From positions 55,534-119,533 of the forward strand of contig CASFZG010000005.1 in assembly GCA_949299135.1 (NCBI GenBank): 64,000 nt of DNA, given 5' to 3'. This DNA is from an uncultured Phascolarctobacterium sp. GTDB taxonomy: Bacteria; Bacillota; Negativicutes; Acidaminococcales; Acidaminococcaceae. Positions 63,876 to 64,000 of this stretch are shown one piece after another. The position numbers and the translations under genes are program-made. The notes under the pieces are model-generated. The model ran no database searches. It was not told the DNA's origin and saw only the letters and a program-made list of their open reading frames with translations. The stretch's first letter is position 1; the number at the start of each line of letters is the position of its first letter.

Positions 63876-64000
63876 AACCCCGCGTTAGACGCGGGGTTCC
63901 AGAAAGCTTAAGCGATAAAGAAATGATAAGACAAATTCCTCCTTTGATAAAATAAATTTGCGGTCTGCCAATCGCAAAATATCAAAGGAGGAATTTGTCA
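63876..64000 (+). mobile_element. Left end of an IS200/IS605-like element (continues beyond the window)
   Basis: A subterminal hairpin AACCCCGCG-TTAGA-CGCGGGGTT (63876-63898) is followed by a 20-bp perfect inverted pair (63930-63949 with 63980-63999) enclosing a smaller TTGCG/CGCAA stem. The right arm contains AAAGGAGGAATTTGTC, a strong ribosome site that the stem would hide, as known for IS200 transposase mRNA. The transposase itself would start just outside the window, so the family call is inference. Confidence 0.6.

Noticed and set aside
1..64000. tRNA, rRNA or CRISPR features
   Set aside because: No cloverleaf with a GTTCGA-type T arm, no rRNA segment and no regularly spaced repeats with unique spacers were seen. 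The adhesin repeats are coding.

Overview
The window looks like the chromosome of a diderm Firmicute, most likely a Negativicutes (Acidaminococcaceae/Phascolarctobacterium-like) gut anaerobe; this assignment is inference. Firmicute traits are the walJ-htrA-rlmH block, a FakA/DegV pair, PerR, a SAM-I riboswitch with terminator, DUF3842 and two holin-like type I toxins. A two-partner secretion (TPS) system with an outer-membrane barrel shows that the cell has an outer membrane. There are no rRNA or tRNA genes, no CRISPR array and no phage.

Layout. 1-4504 (minus strand): start of a secreted surface protein, a small XRE regulator, deoC-walJ-htrA-rlmH and perR. 4505-5424: a gene-poor stretch holding two facing copies of a structured repeat. 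5425-12135: a two-gene LysO-type exporter, fakA and degV, a small exported protein, cstA and a YbjN-like protein. 12204-32937: the adhesion locus, made of a 5580-residue TpsA exoprotein, its TpsB transporter and a divergent regulator/sensor pair, with a perfect palindrome between the two units. 33009-42437: metQ under a SAM-I riboswitch, a DUF4143 ATPase, malic enzyme plus two-subunit fumarase, and a hyuA/deacetylase/rdgB/yfcE operon. 42554-48033 (plus strand): a P-type ATPase preceded by a leader peptide and terminator, then PAP2, GNAT, hydrolase and dtd genes. 48079-52202: two small operons (ATP-grasp; thioesterase/CofE-like), a type I toxin-antitoxin locus and DUF3842. 52380-56744: a HAD phosphatase whose 3' end is duplicated around an AT-rich DpnII-type restriction-modification island. 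56782-63496: a full glycine cleavage operon, gcvT-gcvH-gcvPA-gcvPB-lplA-lpdA. 63548-64000: a second, paralogous type I toxin-antitoxin locus and the left end of an IS200/IS605-like element.

How the parts fit. Malic enzyme and fumarase link fumarate, malate and pyruvate, and CstA fits pyruvate or peptide uptake. The glycine cleavage operon carries its own lipoate ligase and dihydrolipoyl dehydrogenase, so the H protein can be lipoylated from scavenged lipoate and reoxidised by products of one transcript. The adhesin system appears to have its own non-canonical regulators: a receiver lacking the conserved lysine, and a PAS/GAF-type protein with no kinase domain.

The least ordinary items are the leader-peptide attenuator on an ATPase that lacks a canonical calcium ligand, the restriction island with read-through fusion of methylase and nuclease, the duplicated hairpins whose stems change together while their loops stay fixed, and the twin toxin-antitoxin loci.
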